A stretch of DNA of 64,000 nt from Phoronis australis (lineage: Eukaryota; Phoronida; Phoronidae): positions 8,478-72,477 of the forward strand of contig NMRA01000590.1 of NCBI GenBank assembly GCA_002633005.1. The letters are read 5' to 3'. Position numbers and translations under genes: made by a program. The first letter of the stretch is position 1. Each line of letters opens with the position of its first letter. This document shows positions 48,753 to 59,376 of the stretch, piece by piece. The notes beneath the pieces are model-generated. The model did no database searches, was not told where the DNA came from, and worked only from the letters and a program-made list of their open reading frames with translations.

Positions 48753-50310
48753 CTACGGAAATAAACAGGCCTTTTAAATTTCATATAGTCTCAAAGTTCA
48801 TTAAAAGCCATGCCAAACATTGGGAGTAATTTCCAAACCAAATGCTTCAAACAGGACTGGTAATGTGTGAAAAAATTCTGTTTCTGAGAGCATTCCATTA
48901 GTGAGTTCTCGATGTGTTCTAATATTTTGATGCAATGGTAGACTGAACACTGGTTCGAGTTCATCACTTTATTAATCTTGACTGTATGCTCATATTAAGT
49001 CCATTCAAACAAAACGTACAACATAATGTCTGTTCTATGCTCAGCCAGTGCGACAAAGCCTTAACTTTCAGTACCTCCTACAATTGCTGGTGAAATAACA
49101 TGCTACTGTTGACAGTTCTTTGTTCTCTAGCCACAGGTGAAGTGTTAGACAAGTTCTGTGCAATTGAAACTGTGTAACGGCTGATGTTGTAGCCAATGAA
49201 TAATGTTATGAACTATGAAAGTACCGAGATGTTCTATTATTTTCTCCTCTGGAATGATACTTAAATGCTCCATGGACAGTAGAAATAAAATTATTTTCAA
49301 TTAATGTTGCTGCAATTTCTGATGTTTTTAGTGGGACAAATTTGCTGGAAGTGCAATTTATCATTCCATTTGTCCAAAGGTGTGTAGATTGATTCTGTCT
49401 TTTTATTTCTAAACACAGTTATGTTGCTCAAGTGGAATGACCTCTTATTTCGTGCACTAAGTAACTTTGTATCCTTCCATGAGTCCACACATCATTGATG
49501 TTTCATTGTAGTCAGATGTAAAAGTGGAGGTCAGCTCAATAAAATAGAAGTTGATTGCAAACCACAGATTTGTGCAAATCCCTAAATTGCTAAGGGCTTG
49601 TAGTTACAGTCAGTGAAAATGTGTAACATACTTTGAAAAAAAGCAAAATTATTTGGATCATGATGATGCTCGATAAAATAAAACTTTTTGAATGCTGTTG
49701 TGACTTAATGTTCATTATGATGCATATTGCAAACTATTACTGGGTGAACAATTAGGTCAATATATTGACCACCAGTCCTTGGAACATATGTGTCTGTGAC
49801 TTATCATCATCACATCTTTCCATGTAATGACAATGTAAATTATCAGATGATTGGAGTTTACAGCTTTTGAGATATTAGGAGATACACTGTGTTTTAGGTT
49901 CAAAAAGATACCAAAATTTAGCATTAGAAAGTTAATCTTCCCAATTTTAAAGTTTTATTTAAAAATTCGCTGTGAAGCACCTTGCAATTGGTTAGAATTA
50001 CTGTAATAAAAGTGTGATTACTAAGGCATAATTTTAATATAATTACTAAGTTGGTCAAGTCATTGCACTTGGCCATTTGAACCCTAAAATGCATTGACTA
50101 CATGTACTTTGGGCCAATTGGGTGCATTTGGCTCCAGAATTCAAGAAAACCATGGGCCAGAATTTTTGGGGGATTTTTTGATCGGTAAACTTGACAAGAA
50201 AGTTCAATGAAGGTTTTCAGACAAATTCAAATTACATTTTTCTCCACCACTAACAGCTGAGAATTTAGCTAACTGCACTTGCACTACTCGGCCACTTACT
50301 GAACGGTGAA
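48753..50310. other. Intron, nothing recognised
   Basis: AT-rich; only chance ORFs. Confidence 0.35.
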
Positions 50311-50313
50311 TAC

Positions 50314-50545
50314 GCCAGTGGCGGATCTAGGATACCACAAGGGGGGCCCAACATGACACCTCGGAGAAATGCGCAAAGCTCGATTGTATGCACAGGTGGC
50401 TCGAATGTTGTGGGGGTTGGCGATACGGACCTGGTGTTCCGGAATTCTACCGTTGGGCTCGATATTTTCTCACGCTTCATGCTGTTGCTGTGTAATTTTT
50501 GCTTGCACCAGTCATGGGGGGGCCCTTGGCCAGTACGCAAGCATC
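50314..50545. mobile_element. Dispersed repeat with GGCGGAT and GGGGGGCCC
   Basis: Opens GTGGCGGATCTAGG, with AGGGGGGCCCAACA at about 50340 and GGGGGGGCCCTTGG at about 50516. The opening resembles that of 8087-8226. Overlapping ORFs on both strands look like by-products of the repeat. Confidence 0.35.
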
Positions 50546-50847
50546 ACGTAGTAACAATTACGACAATCACCCCAAATACATTTTAGTTATAAATCCTACG
50601 TACAGTCACGATGCATTGAAATGCTTTTAGCAAAATTTTATTGTTCATGTTTACTATAGATTATACACAACATAGTCTAAGATGTTGACCGTACGCCGAT
50701 CGGTGAGCCAGACTATTTTCATTCATTAAACGATAAGACATGAATAGAACGTTTTCCGTTTGAAATGCACATAAATGAAAAACTGGGCAAAAAGTATATT
50801 AGATCATACTTGGGAGAGCATAGAAACCAAATAAATCGATAACTTAC

Positions 50848-50907
50848 TTCAGAAATGGAACTTCTTCCAGTCAATCGTGGTGTCGATGTGCTTTCGAAAC
50901 CAGCCAT
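50848..50907 (-). CDS. Possible first coding exon of a small minus-strand gene
   Basis: ATG at 50907 reads MAGFESTSTPRLTGRSSISE and then a consensus donor GAA|GTAAGT. A ZNF143-like promoter motif lies 72-92 bases upstream. Ser/Thr-rich N-terminus, no domain. Ends in phase 0. Confidence 0.45.
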
Positions 50908-50978
50908 CACTGTTTTGCTTTCGGCGACCTTTCACCTGTCTGAGGTCATCAGGCCATTTCCAAATAAGGCACCGCAAT

Positions 50979-50999
50979 GCATTTTGGGACTGTAATGTC
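50979..50999 (-). promoter_or_regulatory. ZNF143/Staf-like promoter motif
   Basis: On the minus strand the site reads ACATTACAGTCCCAAAATGC, close to the ZNF143 consensus ACTACAATTCCCAGAATGC. It lies just upstream of the putative first exon at 50907, in the right place for a housekeeping-type promoter. Confidence 0.4.
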
Positions 51000-52945
51000 G
51001 GACTTGACGAGCACGAAGGCGTGTCTTTTTGGTCAACTTTCAAACGTAAAGAAAAATACTCCAAACTCATCTAAAACTCACTATATTTACGAAACCTACA
51101 ACAAAAAACTTGTACGCCTCGATATGATACAGGTTTCATGTAAGATGAGTAACATTTACCTTCTTATTGTATACTATTTTTCATGTCCCAAGCCACTTTA
51201 AGATTGCTAGGCAATTAAAGAGGAAACAGGGAAATAAAAATATTCATACCAAAGTCAATGTTATTTTATATACCTCTTGCTTAGTTGTCAGGGTAAACAT
51301 TCAGGAATGAAAAAACGGGACAACTAAATTGAAAAAAGAAATTCCTGATAAAAACCGGGACATCTGGGTCACAGCCAAAAAGCATGGGTGAAATGCTCGA
51401 AGTGGCGTACAAAAAAGGCCCCCACAGAGTTTTTTGACGAACAGCTGCCACAATACTCAAAAGTAAACCACGGCGTTTTGTTCATTTTCTCAATGAACTG
51501 GAAAATTGTGGGTGCCAAAAATCCAAAAAACGTTCTGTTTTTTGTTGGACAGGAAAATAGGACCATGTCGCCTTGGAAAAAATGGTATTCTATGACATGT
51601 CAACATCGCCTTGTGTCATCAAGGGGGTATTACGGTGGTGCGGCAGGATCGCAGGAAAAACTTAAAAAACAGGACCTTCCGTCAAAACCGTGACAATTCG
51701 CAACCGCACACAGATACACACTTAGTGAGTATTTTTTCGCAAGTTACGTAAACACACCTGTTAGCTGGGCTTAATTTTTCATTTATTACTGCACTCAGAG
51801 GCCAAACATCACTTCTTTCTGTGAAATCTAGTTACGTGATTTTAACGCCCACGAAATCTTTTGCTAAAAATTCCTGGCATATGCAGTGAAGTTGTCGAAT
51901 AAAATTTTAAGACTAAAGTTGAAAAGATATCACTGAGAAGCTAGACAGTTCCTGGAATCCAACCGGGTCGCAAGTCGTTGCGTGTAAAGATTGGCCATTG
52001 CAGTTGTCGAGTTTTTTGACTAATTTCGGCGAGAAATCGGTGGTTGTCTGTAACTCAACAATGTCGCTTGGTGGATAAAAATGACAAAACAAAAATAAAC
52101 CAATGAATTAGGCTCGATTTGATAACTGCATTACTCAACCAAAACTCAGACGAACAGACAATCGGAAATTCACAATGCAAACTCCCTCGGGTCGTTGCAT
52201 GCTCTAATAAAAAATACAAGGGCCACCTGTATGAGTTGGTATTTTGGGGATAGAGTTCTATGCTCTGATCTTGCCTAATTTTGCCAAAAGGCATGTCTAG
52301 TCTCTTCTGTCAGAGGACATAGCATTATCTGAATATAGGTGTAGGAGAATTTCTCCCCCTTCTTGGTCGCCATCAATGCCAATTACCTCCCATCGTCGCC
52401 AGTTTGGTTCCGATCACCACTAAATTCCCTGCTCGCCAACAATTTCCCACCCAAGTCGCCACCTTTCCCATCCTCCATTCTACTTCCTAACTCCCATATT
52501 TTCATTTTATGCTCCGCTGTCCGCATTATTATTTCCTCGTTTTCCTTGAATTTTTCTTATTTTTCCGATTCTTGCGGTCCATTGCTCCTAGACCCTCGAC
52601 AAATTTGCATTAATACCTAGCAAAATGTCCAGATTTTGGGGTGGGAAACCGTATCTCAAAAACCGCTGTTCGGTTTTATATGAAGCTTTAATTAAATACT
52701 CTCTAGAAAGCTACTAGGAATTGGTTTTAGAATATTCCACGTTTTCAAGTCTTTTTTGAAAATAGGACTTTTATAACCTCCAAGAAAAACTAAAAACTTA
52801 CATAAAACGAAAGGAAAATTTCATTAAAAAAATTGTACCAGCGTTCTTTAGATTAAATCTTCCCTCGTTTTTGTTCCAACTAATTCTAATCTAAATAGGT
52901 GAAGAACAATTGTTCACTAACTTTATATGAACATGTATATCTTAC
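51000..52945. other. Remaining intron sequence, no gene supported
   Basis: A 101-codon plus-strand ORF at 51388-51693 has no motif and a competing antisense ORF. Nothing else recognised. Confidence 0.35.
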
Positions 52946-53203
52946 TCGTTCTCAACCTCTTAGGTTCTGTTGATTCCGATTCAAACGTAGCCTTGAATGT
53001 CGTAACGACAACAAAGTAATTTGTTCCAGGAGTCAAATTCGTAATGTCTGTCTTATCAGTTCCGTTATCGACGACCTTTACTAATATCGTTGGACCGGAG
53101 CACGTGATGTTGTAGCCGTCTCTGTTCCCTTGTGCGTGCGACCACGTAACACTCACGTCTGTCGATCGACCAATAAGGTCCACATTCGTTACCGTCGAAA
53201 GAC
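52946..53203 (-). CDS. FN3 domain exon 5
   Basis: 86 codons, phase 1-1: acceptor ATTTTGTAG|GT, donor ACGA|GTAAGA. Reads LSTVTNVDLIGRSTDVSVTW, then GNRDGYNITCSGPTILVKVV, NLTPGTNYFVVVTTFKATFE and PKRLRTS. The first cysteine (NITC) is kept, but the second is lost (DITNL instead of GxCxGL), so one cysteine is unpaired. The preceding intron (from exon 4) is only about 0.5 kb, the shortest between FN3 exons. Confidence 0.92.
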
Positions 53204-53713
53204 CTACAAAATGTTTCGTTGATATCAATTCACAAAGAACTGTTTTAAAAGAGGTTGAACGGAAATATGGCGTAAAAATTGGATATTGAAACTGGAGGTG
53301 ACTAGACAGACAATTTGTTAGAAAATAATAGCGCCAATTCTTGTACGTGCCTGCTGCTAATTATTCTGTTTCAAAGTACATGCCAGATTCTGGCTAATTA
53401 AAAGTACATAAATGTAATGAGTGTGTGATATAATAGATCTTTATACTGATGAAAATAGTTAAGAAAGATTCGCTAGTTATGTAAACACTCATACTTTAGG
53501 TTTGACTTGTCGTAATTGTTTTGATTGCTAACATGTTTGTGTGATTGGTTACAACGGCAACACGCACGTCCCTTCGGGGCAATGCTGTGGAGAAAATGCA
53601 CGAAAACCAAAGTCTATCTGAAATATTGACATGAACTAAGTACAAAGCAAGCGATTGCATGAGCAGTAGTTAACAACGTCTACGAAAATCAGCTCAAGTG
53701 CATGAGAACATAC

Positions 53714-53977
53714 GAGTCTTTATCGAACGCGATGTGCTCGATACGTCTCTAAAACCCGTCAGTTGAGTAGCAACCACCACTCGGTACAGAGATCCTGGTA
53801 CAAGGCCCGTGCACTTGCCACTGGTTAAATCTTTTGCGATTGCGAAGCTGTGGTTCCGCCCGTTTGGGCCACTACACGACAACTCATAAGAATCAAAGTT
53901 ACCCTCTGCTGCCGTCCACGTCACCTGTATTGTAGTTGGTTGTGAAGAGCTCTGTGTGAAGCTGACTTGGTGGAGCT
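53714..53977 (-). CDS. FN3 domain exon 4
   Basis: 88 codons, phase 1-1: acceptor CAATTGTAG|AG, donor ACTC|GTATGT. Reads LHQVSFTQSSSQPTTIQVTW, then EGNFDSYELSCSGPNGRNHS, GKCTGLVPGSLYRVVVATQ and STSRSIKT. The cysteine pair is present with 20 residues between. SCSGP is shared with exon 5 (TCSGP), so the two are probably tandem duplicates. Confidence 0.92.
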
Positions 53978-54186
53978 CTACAATTGCATTGTATACAAGG
54001 TGTACTGTATGAACAGGTGAGAAGTACATGAAGTAGAACGTTTTGTCTGAAGGACAAAGGTATTCAAAGTGAAGCAAACGGCAAGCAAGTTGTTTTTCCG
54101 AGACTAACCCACGAGGGGAAATTGCAGTTTGACGCTTTGCCAGCGTAATTAAACCGCAGTGTTGTAAGTGAAATCATTTGCTATTA
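53978..54186. other. Start of the intron between FN3 exons 3 and 4
   Basis: No feature before the plus-strand ORF at 54187. Confidence 0.3.
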
Positions 54187-54501
54187 TTCCGGTTTTAGAC
54201 AAACGTGAAGTGCAAAAAGCGGGGACAAATAACAAAATACGACGGTTTCATAGTTCTAGAAAGAGGTAATCAATATAGATTGTTACATGGCGATGTCGTT
54301 ATCCCCCGTTATCTAGAGCCCGAGTGGATTTTGGAGAATTATCGTCCGATACCAAACATTGCAATGAATCGATCTACCTTTCTCGACTCGCCACGGCTTT
54401 GTAACTACTTTCTATGTGATAGGCCAGGGGTCGGAGGTCGTGACCTTTTAAGGAAAGCCGAGCTATTTTTTTCAAATAAACTTTTACTCAAAACCAATTG
54501 A
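54187..54501 (+). CDS. Unrecognised plus-strand coding exon nested in an FN3 intron
   Basis: After an acceptor-like TTCCGGTTTTAG (ending about 54198) the frame is open for about 100 codons to TGA at 54501. The peptide looks like folded protein: GQITKYDGFIVLERGNQYRL, HGDVVIPRYLEPEWILENYR, DSPRLCNYFLCDRPG. AATAAA follows 4-5 bases after the stop, so it would be a terminal exon with a very short 3' UTR, or a processed insertion. No family recognised. It is transcribed against the FN3 gene. The GTG at 54205 is inside the frame and is not a true start. Confidence 0.4.
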
Positions 54502-54647
54502 AAAATAAAACAAAGTAGAAATAATTAAAGTGAATCTATAAATTAAGGTTTAGCAACTATTATAGCTTACTACACATTTTATCACGCTAAGGTTCGACCG
54601 GAAAATATCGTCTGCTAAAGTTGGTTACCACTAGTAGCTGACTATAA

Positions 54648-54880
54648 TGCTCAAGTCAAAGGATCCCGACGACACGATGCCCGCATTCAAGTTGGAGATC
54701 GGTGATTTACAAGTGAGTAAACACGAGAGAAAAATTTCACTGAATTAAAATATCGTTTTTATGGAAATTATGCGTCTTATTTTTTATAGCGGATGAATGT
54801 CGGTGCAATGCCCTTTGCTGGACATGCGACTGTTGCGCGTGCACATTTAAGTATTCTAGTTTCACGTTCGATGACGTCAG
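54648..54880 (+). CDS. Possible two-exon plus-strand fragment with a GHATVA motif
   Basis: ATG at about 54651 reads MLKSKDPDDTMPAFKLEIGD then LQ and a strong donor GTGAGT. After an acceptor (TTATTTTTTATAG, about 54790) the frame reads RMNVGAMPFAGHATVARAHL. PFAGHATVAxAH resembles the conserved motif of the PhzF isomerase-like family, but the rest of the domain is not seen and the frame runs into a tRNA-like SINE. It may be a broken copy or a chance likeness. Confidence 0.25.
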
Positions 54881-54965
54881 CCGCTGATTGGTGTAGTGCT
54901 AAAGTCGGCGACTCGAAACTCTTGAGGCCCGGGTTCGAATCCGGCCTCGGTTTCCCGCCAAAACG
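54881..54965 (+). repeat. tRNA-derived SINE
   Basis: Contains a perfect pol III B box, GGTTCGAATCC (54932-54942), and an A-box-like TAGTGCTAAAGTCGG about 20-35 bases before. The T stem has mismatches and an acceptor stem cannot be closed, so this is not a working tRNA gene. Confidence 0.5.
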
Positions 54966-55616
54966 TTATCTCACTAGCTTTAACTTTATGGGTTATTACG
55001 CGGTTGTATCTCCCACTCGAGGGTAATATTGTGGTTTAAACAAGTTAATCCAATTAAAGAATGTTAAAAAATCCATAAAGCGGCTTTCTGTGGATTAAAT
55101 ACTTGTAAATTCTGCCACCACTGAGGAAGAGTTTTAGAACACTGACGATAACGTACTGTCTCGAGTCATTTACCAAACTAAAGATTACTGCTAGAAAATT
55201 GAGAGGGCATTGGACAAATCAACGGTGTTCAAGAAATCAATTGCTCCAACGCCTGTTCATTCGTCCTGGAAAACCTACAATCTTAACGGGATTTTGAGCA
55301 CCGTTCTATAACATATTCCTGCAAGCATAGGGATTATTTTTGTCGAATAACATCAACTAATATCAACTTAAATTCAAACTACACGAGGTCATCCTAAGTT
55401 TCATGGTCAATTCCTTTCTGCATCTCTTTAAGTCTCAAGTAAACCCCCTTCTATTTCGGCCCAGTTTACACGTGTATCTTCCAAAACCTCAAGAATGAAA
55501 TTGAAGGCAGCGAACAACGTGTTACAATACTATTTGCGAATGAGAAACAATTTAATTAAAACAGTTTTTTGATGATGACCATAACCAGGTAATCAAGAAT
55601 ACTGCAAATGATTTAC
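54966..55616. other. Rest of the intron between FN3 exons 3 and 4
   Basis: Nothing recognised. Confidence 0.35.
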
Positions 55617-55883
55617 TCGTTTTTTGGTATATCAAGTTGGATGGACGCAAAGTAAACGTTTTTTTCTTAGTAGCCACAATGGCAAAGTAGGTGGATCCCG
55701 GTGTAAGACCTCGACACGTCCCGGTGAGCTGTGAAGACGGCACTGAGACAATGATTGGGAAGTGACTCCCGGTTACACAAGTTAGCTCATAATTGTCTTT
55801 TTCTCCATCTGCTTCTTTCCAAGTGACAGTGATTTCCGTAGCAGAGCTCTCTGTGACGCTCAGATTACTGACAATCCCAAGGA
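55617..55883 (-). CDS. FN3 domain exon 3
   Basis: 89 codons, phase 1-1: acceptor TTTTTTTGTAG|TC, donor ACGA|GTAAAT. Reads LGIVSNLSVTESSATEITVT, core Trp in VTWKEADGEKDNYELTC, then GTCRGLTPGSTYFAIVATKK. The cysteine pair is present with 22 residues between, the widest in the array. Its last strand (TLRPSNLIYQKTS) is unlike the others. Confidence 0.92.
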
Positions 55884-56555
55884 CTACAAAAAAAGAACAA
55901 CGCAATTCGCTGATAAAAGCCCACAAGGAACTGCAGACGGTATGCTTCTATTGCTGCTTATCAGCTTCAGATTCGATACAAGACAACAATCCTAACCTAG
56001 GGATAGCTGTTAGAGCAAGAACTGACATGGAAGTGCTGGTAACTTAACAAATAACGCAACATTAATTCAAAAGTCTAGATCTGTTTATTTTCATGGAAGT
56101 CCGTTGAGGAACTTCGAAGATTCAGAGACAAAAGTAAGCATAAATTTGCAGTAAGATACACATTGGATCCACACCAAGAAAGTCATCTGTTGTAGCCTGT
56201 GCAGAAATACGCTTGCCAAAGTATTGTACATCTACACTGGTCCGAAACTCGTCTTCACCCGTCATTAAATTTTTAGGGACACAACAACCTCTTGCAAAGT
56301 GTTACAATTATGTAGCATCTATAGAAAAATTACAAATTTGATTGATTTGAGAATGACGTGCCTTAAAATGTCTGACTGAATTCAGTTGAAACTCTTTGAT
56401 ATCCTTTTTCTGAAAAGCCGTAGCTTTTAAAAATAATTCTATATGATTTTCATAAAAATATTGAAGTTAATGACTATACATAAAACAAAAGCGAAATGAC
56501 ATATTAGAAAATTGGAACATCGTTTTCAATATCCAACTAAATAGTCTATGCCAGA
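55884..56555. other. Intron, nothing recognised
   Basis: No coding region or repeat pair seen. Confidence 0.35.
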
Positions 56556-56559
56556 AAAC

Positions 56560-56985
56560 ATAGTATACACTTTGGGTGGCTCCGACAAAAGTCCTCACGA
56601 GGATCTGTGACCAGTAAGAGGAACCGTTGGTACAAGTAGAAGATACTGGCTGCAAGTGTTGCGTCACAAACAACTGTGTCGCAGTATAGTGTGTGTTAGT
56701 TGTCATCCTACATGTACAATCGAGTCCTACAGCTTGGATAGCAGATGAGACGTTTGATTAAATATAGTTTATTGACTGGAGTAATCCTTACAGAGGCTGT
56801 TAGCATAGTTACTGTTCTTCATTGCTGGTGTACTTAATTAACAAAAGGTTTCACTTGTTTTAATTTGTGGCTATCATACAATGAAATAATGACTAGTGGA
56901 TTTAATTATTCGCTCTCCATCCCCGCACAATTTCAAAGCATAGTTACGTTGTAAACAACCCCACAGTCAACTTCTGACACCCCTA
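56560..56985. repeat. Dispersed repeat, copy 2 (partner at 19.32-19.80 kb)
   Basis: Same order and orientation as copy 1: a TCACGAGGATCTGTGACC dyad at about 56597, CGAGTCCTA at 56721, TTCATTGCTGGTGTACTTAA near 56818 against TTCATTGTTAGTGTACTTCA in copy 1, and GTCAACTTCTGACA at about 56969. Confidence 0.65.
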
Positions 56986-58431
56986 TATCCGGGAATACGT
57001 CCATATACATGTAAGATGGTTGTGAATGCACTTTATTGTCCAGTCTTCATTGTAAACATATTAGAATGGTAAGTTTGCACCAGGAAAGAATACATTTCAC
57101 AAGTTATACCTTACCGTTAGGTTATGAACAGTTATTTACTGACACGATGTAACTGGTAATATCTCCTTCATTTTGATGTTAAGTCCAGGCAGTATCATGA
57201 CCTTAATGCTATCAGTTTGTGTGGACACAGAATCCTGTGTGTGCCTACTTTTTAGAATAAATATAATTCAAAGCTTCGCTGCATGGTCTCAAGTTCGTTT
57301 TGAAAATTCTATTGTAGCCAGGCCATTTCAAACTAACCGACAACGTAAGTTACCCAGATTAATACCTTGAGTGTCTTTTAAAGTATTAATAAATAACTCA
57401 TAATTATATAAATACCGTCATACCCAGGATGATCAGAACAAATATTTTACGGAAGAATAAATTACCCAGGTCTTTATACATGTACATGTATTTACTAGAT
57501 TGTGTTTTTTGAAATACTCAAGCTTTTCCACATATAGGGACCGAGATCTCACTAACTTCCACCTATATAAATATTTTAATTTGTCCTCTTCGATACAAAT
57601 TTGAAATCATTCATTTTAAAGTTTTATAGAATCCAATTAAACAAAAATACGACTGTCTTTCAAACTTTTCAAGGAATGATGAAGTGTTCATTCTCTGCTG
57701 ACCTAAATTTACCGCTCTGCTTAGTCAATCATGGCTTTTCTGCCTCAATGTAAGCCTTACAAACTCAGATTTACGTTATGAGTACAAGTAAGTTAAACGT
57801 GTCCATGTGACCATACCGAGTTTTAATAACTTGATGCTTGCAAGGTGGATAGCTACGGAGACATTGCTTCTCTCCTTGTATTGGCTAAGCGCCCTGAAAG
57901 TCCCACTTGACACCACCTGTCGCCAACGACTGTGGTTGTACTTGTATCGTATAGTAGCATATTGATTATATCAGCCACTAAACCATCACTTTAGTTTATT
58001 TTGTCGTCATGATGGGACTCGTCATCTTATTTGTCACTTTGACCTCAATAATCAATTTTCGTGTTTCTTGGATTTACGCAATGAAAGTTACAATGTATAT
58101 TTCGGAAAAAAGTTCACACTTAGTTCAAAAAGTGAACTATTCGGCTAAAATTTTGTCGTAACTGAAGTATACTACAATGCATTAGTGGCCAAGGTGGAAG
58201 TCAAAGACCAGAAATTCTGCGAGACACCGCCAATGTCGTGCCACCCCATGGTCGACACCACGTTCACCTCTTCACACTATTCGTTCACTCCCTCCCCCTA
58301 GTCGTGCGCCAGTTGTAGATACTGCTGCTGCCGTCAATCTGCTTAGAAGGTAAAACAAAACACGCATTCAAAACATGAAAGGGTACCTTTACATAAGAAG
58401 AGCAATTGTCTGACAAGACCTTATACCCTAC
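56986..58431. other. Intron, nothing recognised
   Basis: TACATGTACATGTA palindrome at about 57478-57491. No gene seen. Confidence 0.35.
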
Positions 58432-58686
58432 CTGTTTGGACCTGTATAGCGTGGCTGGTGACAGAAGAATGTCCTAACTTGCTGGAAGTAACAGAGACAT
58501 CGTACTCCGTCCCAGAAACAAGGCCTCTGCACTCTCCGTAGTTTGTTGGGTACACAACTTCAACTGATATCCGGTTACCACAACGTAGCGTGTAACGATC
58601 CACTATCCCACCAGGTTCAGTCCAATTTGCGTATACCGCAGTAGATGTGACACGAACAGCAGTGATGTCTTCCACTTTAGCTAGAT
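58432..58686 (-). CDS. FN3 domain exon 2
   Basis: 85 codons, phase 1-1: acceptor ATTTGGCAG|AT, donor ACAG|GTAGGG. Reads LAKVEDITAVRVTSTAVYAN, core Trp in NWTEPGGIVDRYTLRCG, then GECRGLVSGTEYDVSVTSS and TSHAIQVQTG. The cysteine pair is present with 16 residues between, the narrowest. Sequon NWT overlaps the core Trp. Confidence 0.92.
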
Positions 58687-59178
58687 CTGCCAAATATATC
58701 ATTTCGTACAACTTTGCACCATACTAAACGCAGTCCTTGCAATTGCTAATCGTCGCTGTGTAACAAACGGGCGACTGCCCAAATCCTTAAAATTAGCAAA
58801 GTGGCGGCTTTTAGAGCAAACCAACGGGCTTCTTGGAAAAATGACTCATTTCATAGCAAGAATGTGTAAGTTTGAGAATATCTGCAATGCACTCATTCTT
58901 CCATACAGGAGTTCTGCGGTCGTCACTATGGAATGCACATACGAATGTTTACAGCGATAATTACAAGGTCTACCCATATGCTGACCTCTTTTATTACACA
59001 CAATGTGTGACTGGGCATAGCTTTTTCAAAATAATGTGGATAAATCAGTGGAATGTAAGACCCCTGAGGTCCCTGTCAATTCCTCACGGCAATTTTACGT
59101 TATGGCCTAAACGAACGATAGCATTCTAACCGACTATTCTAAAATACAGACATAGGGCCATTTCGTTCATTGTCTCAC

Positions 59179-59298
59179 CGGTTCTGATCATTACCGGCGA
59201 ACTGGTGGCGTTTTCAAAACCATCAATTCTGCTTCCGACCTTTACGCTGTAATGTGTCCCGGGTGTAAGCCCACTGCACACGCCCGCCCGCACATTGG
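59179..59298 (-). CDS. FN3 domain 1, second-half exon
   Basis: 40 codons, phase 1-1: acceptor GTATTCAG|CC, which has little pyrimidine tract, and donor ACCG|GTGAGA. Reads NVRAGVCSGLTPGTHYSVKV, then DGFENATSSPVMIRTG: E, F and G strands of an FN3 domain. Joined to 62350-62496 (49 codons) it gives 89 codons, the family size, with the right phase and a Ser at the join. Upstream of the acceptor the same FN3 pattern continues for about 15 residues but is broken by a stop and a frameshift, so the acceptor may be a secondary one inside an older, larger FN3 exon. Confidence 0.7.
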
Positions 59299-59376
59299 CT
59301 GAATACTTATGCTCTCTCCCCTTGCCGCCAAATTAACACGTTATAGTCGGTGGGCCAGACCTCATAGCGTTCATCC
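59299..59376 (-). pseudogene. Broken remnant of an FN3 exon
   Basis: Between the transposon end (59377) and the acceptor at 59299. One frame reads VWPTDYNVLIWRQGE, like the Trp-to-Tyr C-strand region. The frame joined to the next exon reads GPPTITC, a TAA, then FGGKGREHKYS, which aligns with exon 4 (LSCSGPNGRNHSF). Both match FN3 in different frames, so at least one indel or nonsense change has hit it. It is removed by the proposed splice. Confidence 0.6.

Noticed and set aside
54881-54965. tRNA gene
   Set aside because: B box is perfect, but T and acceptor stems do not pair; called a SINE instead.
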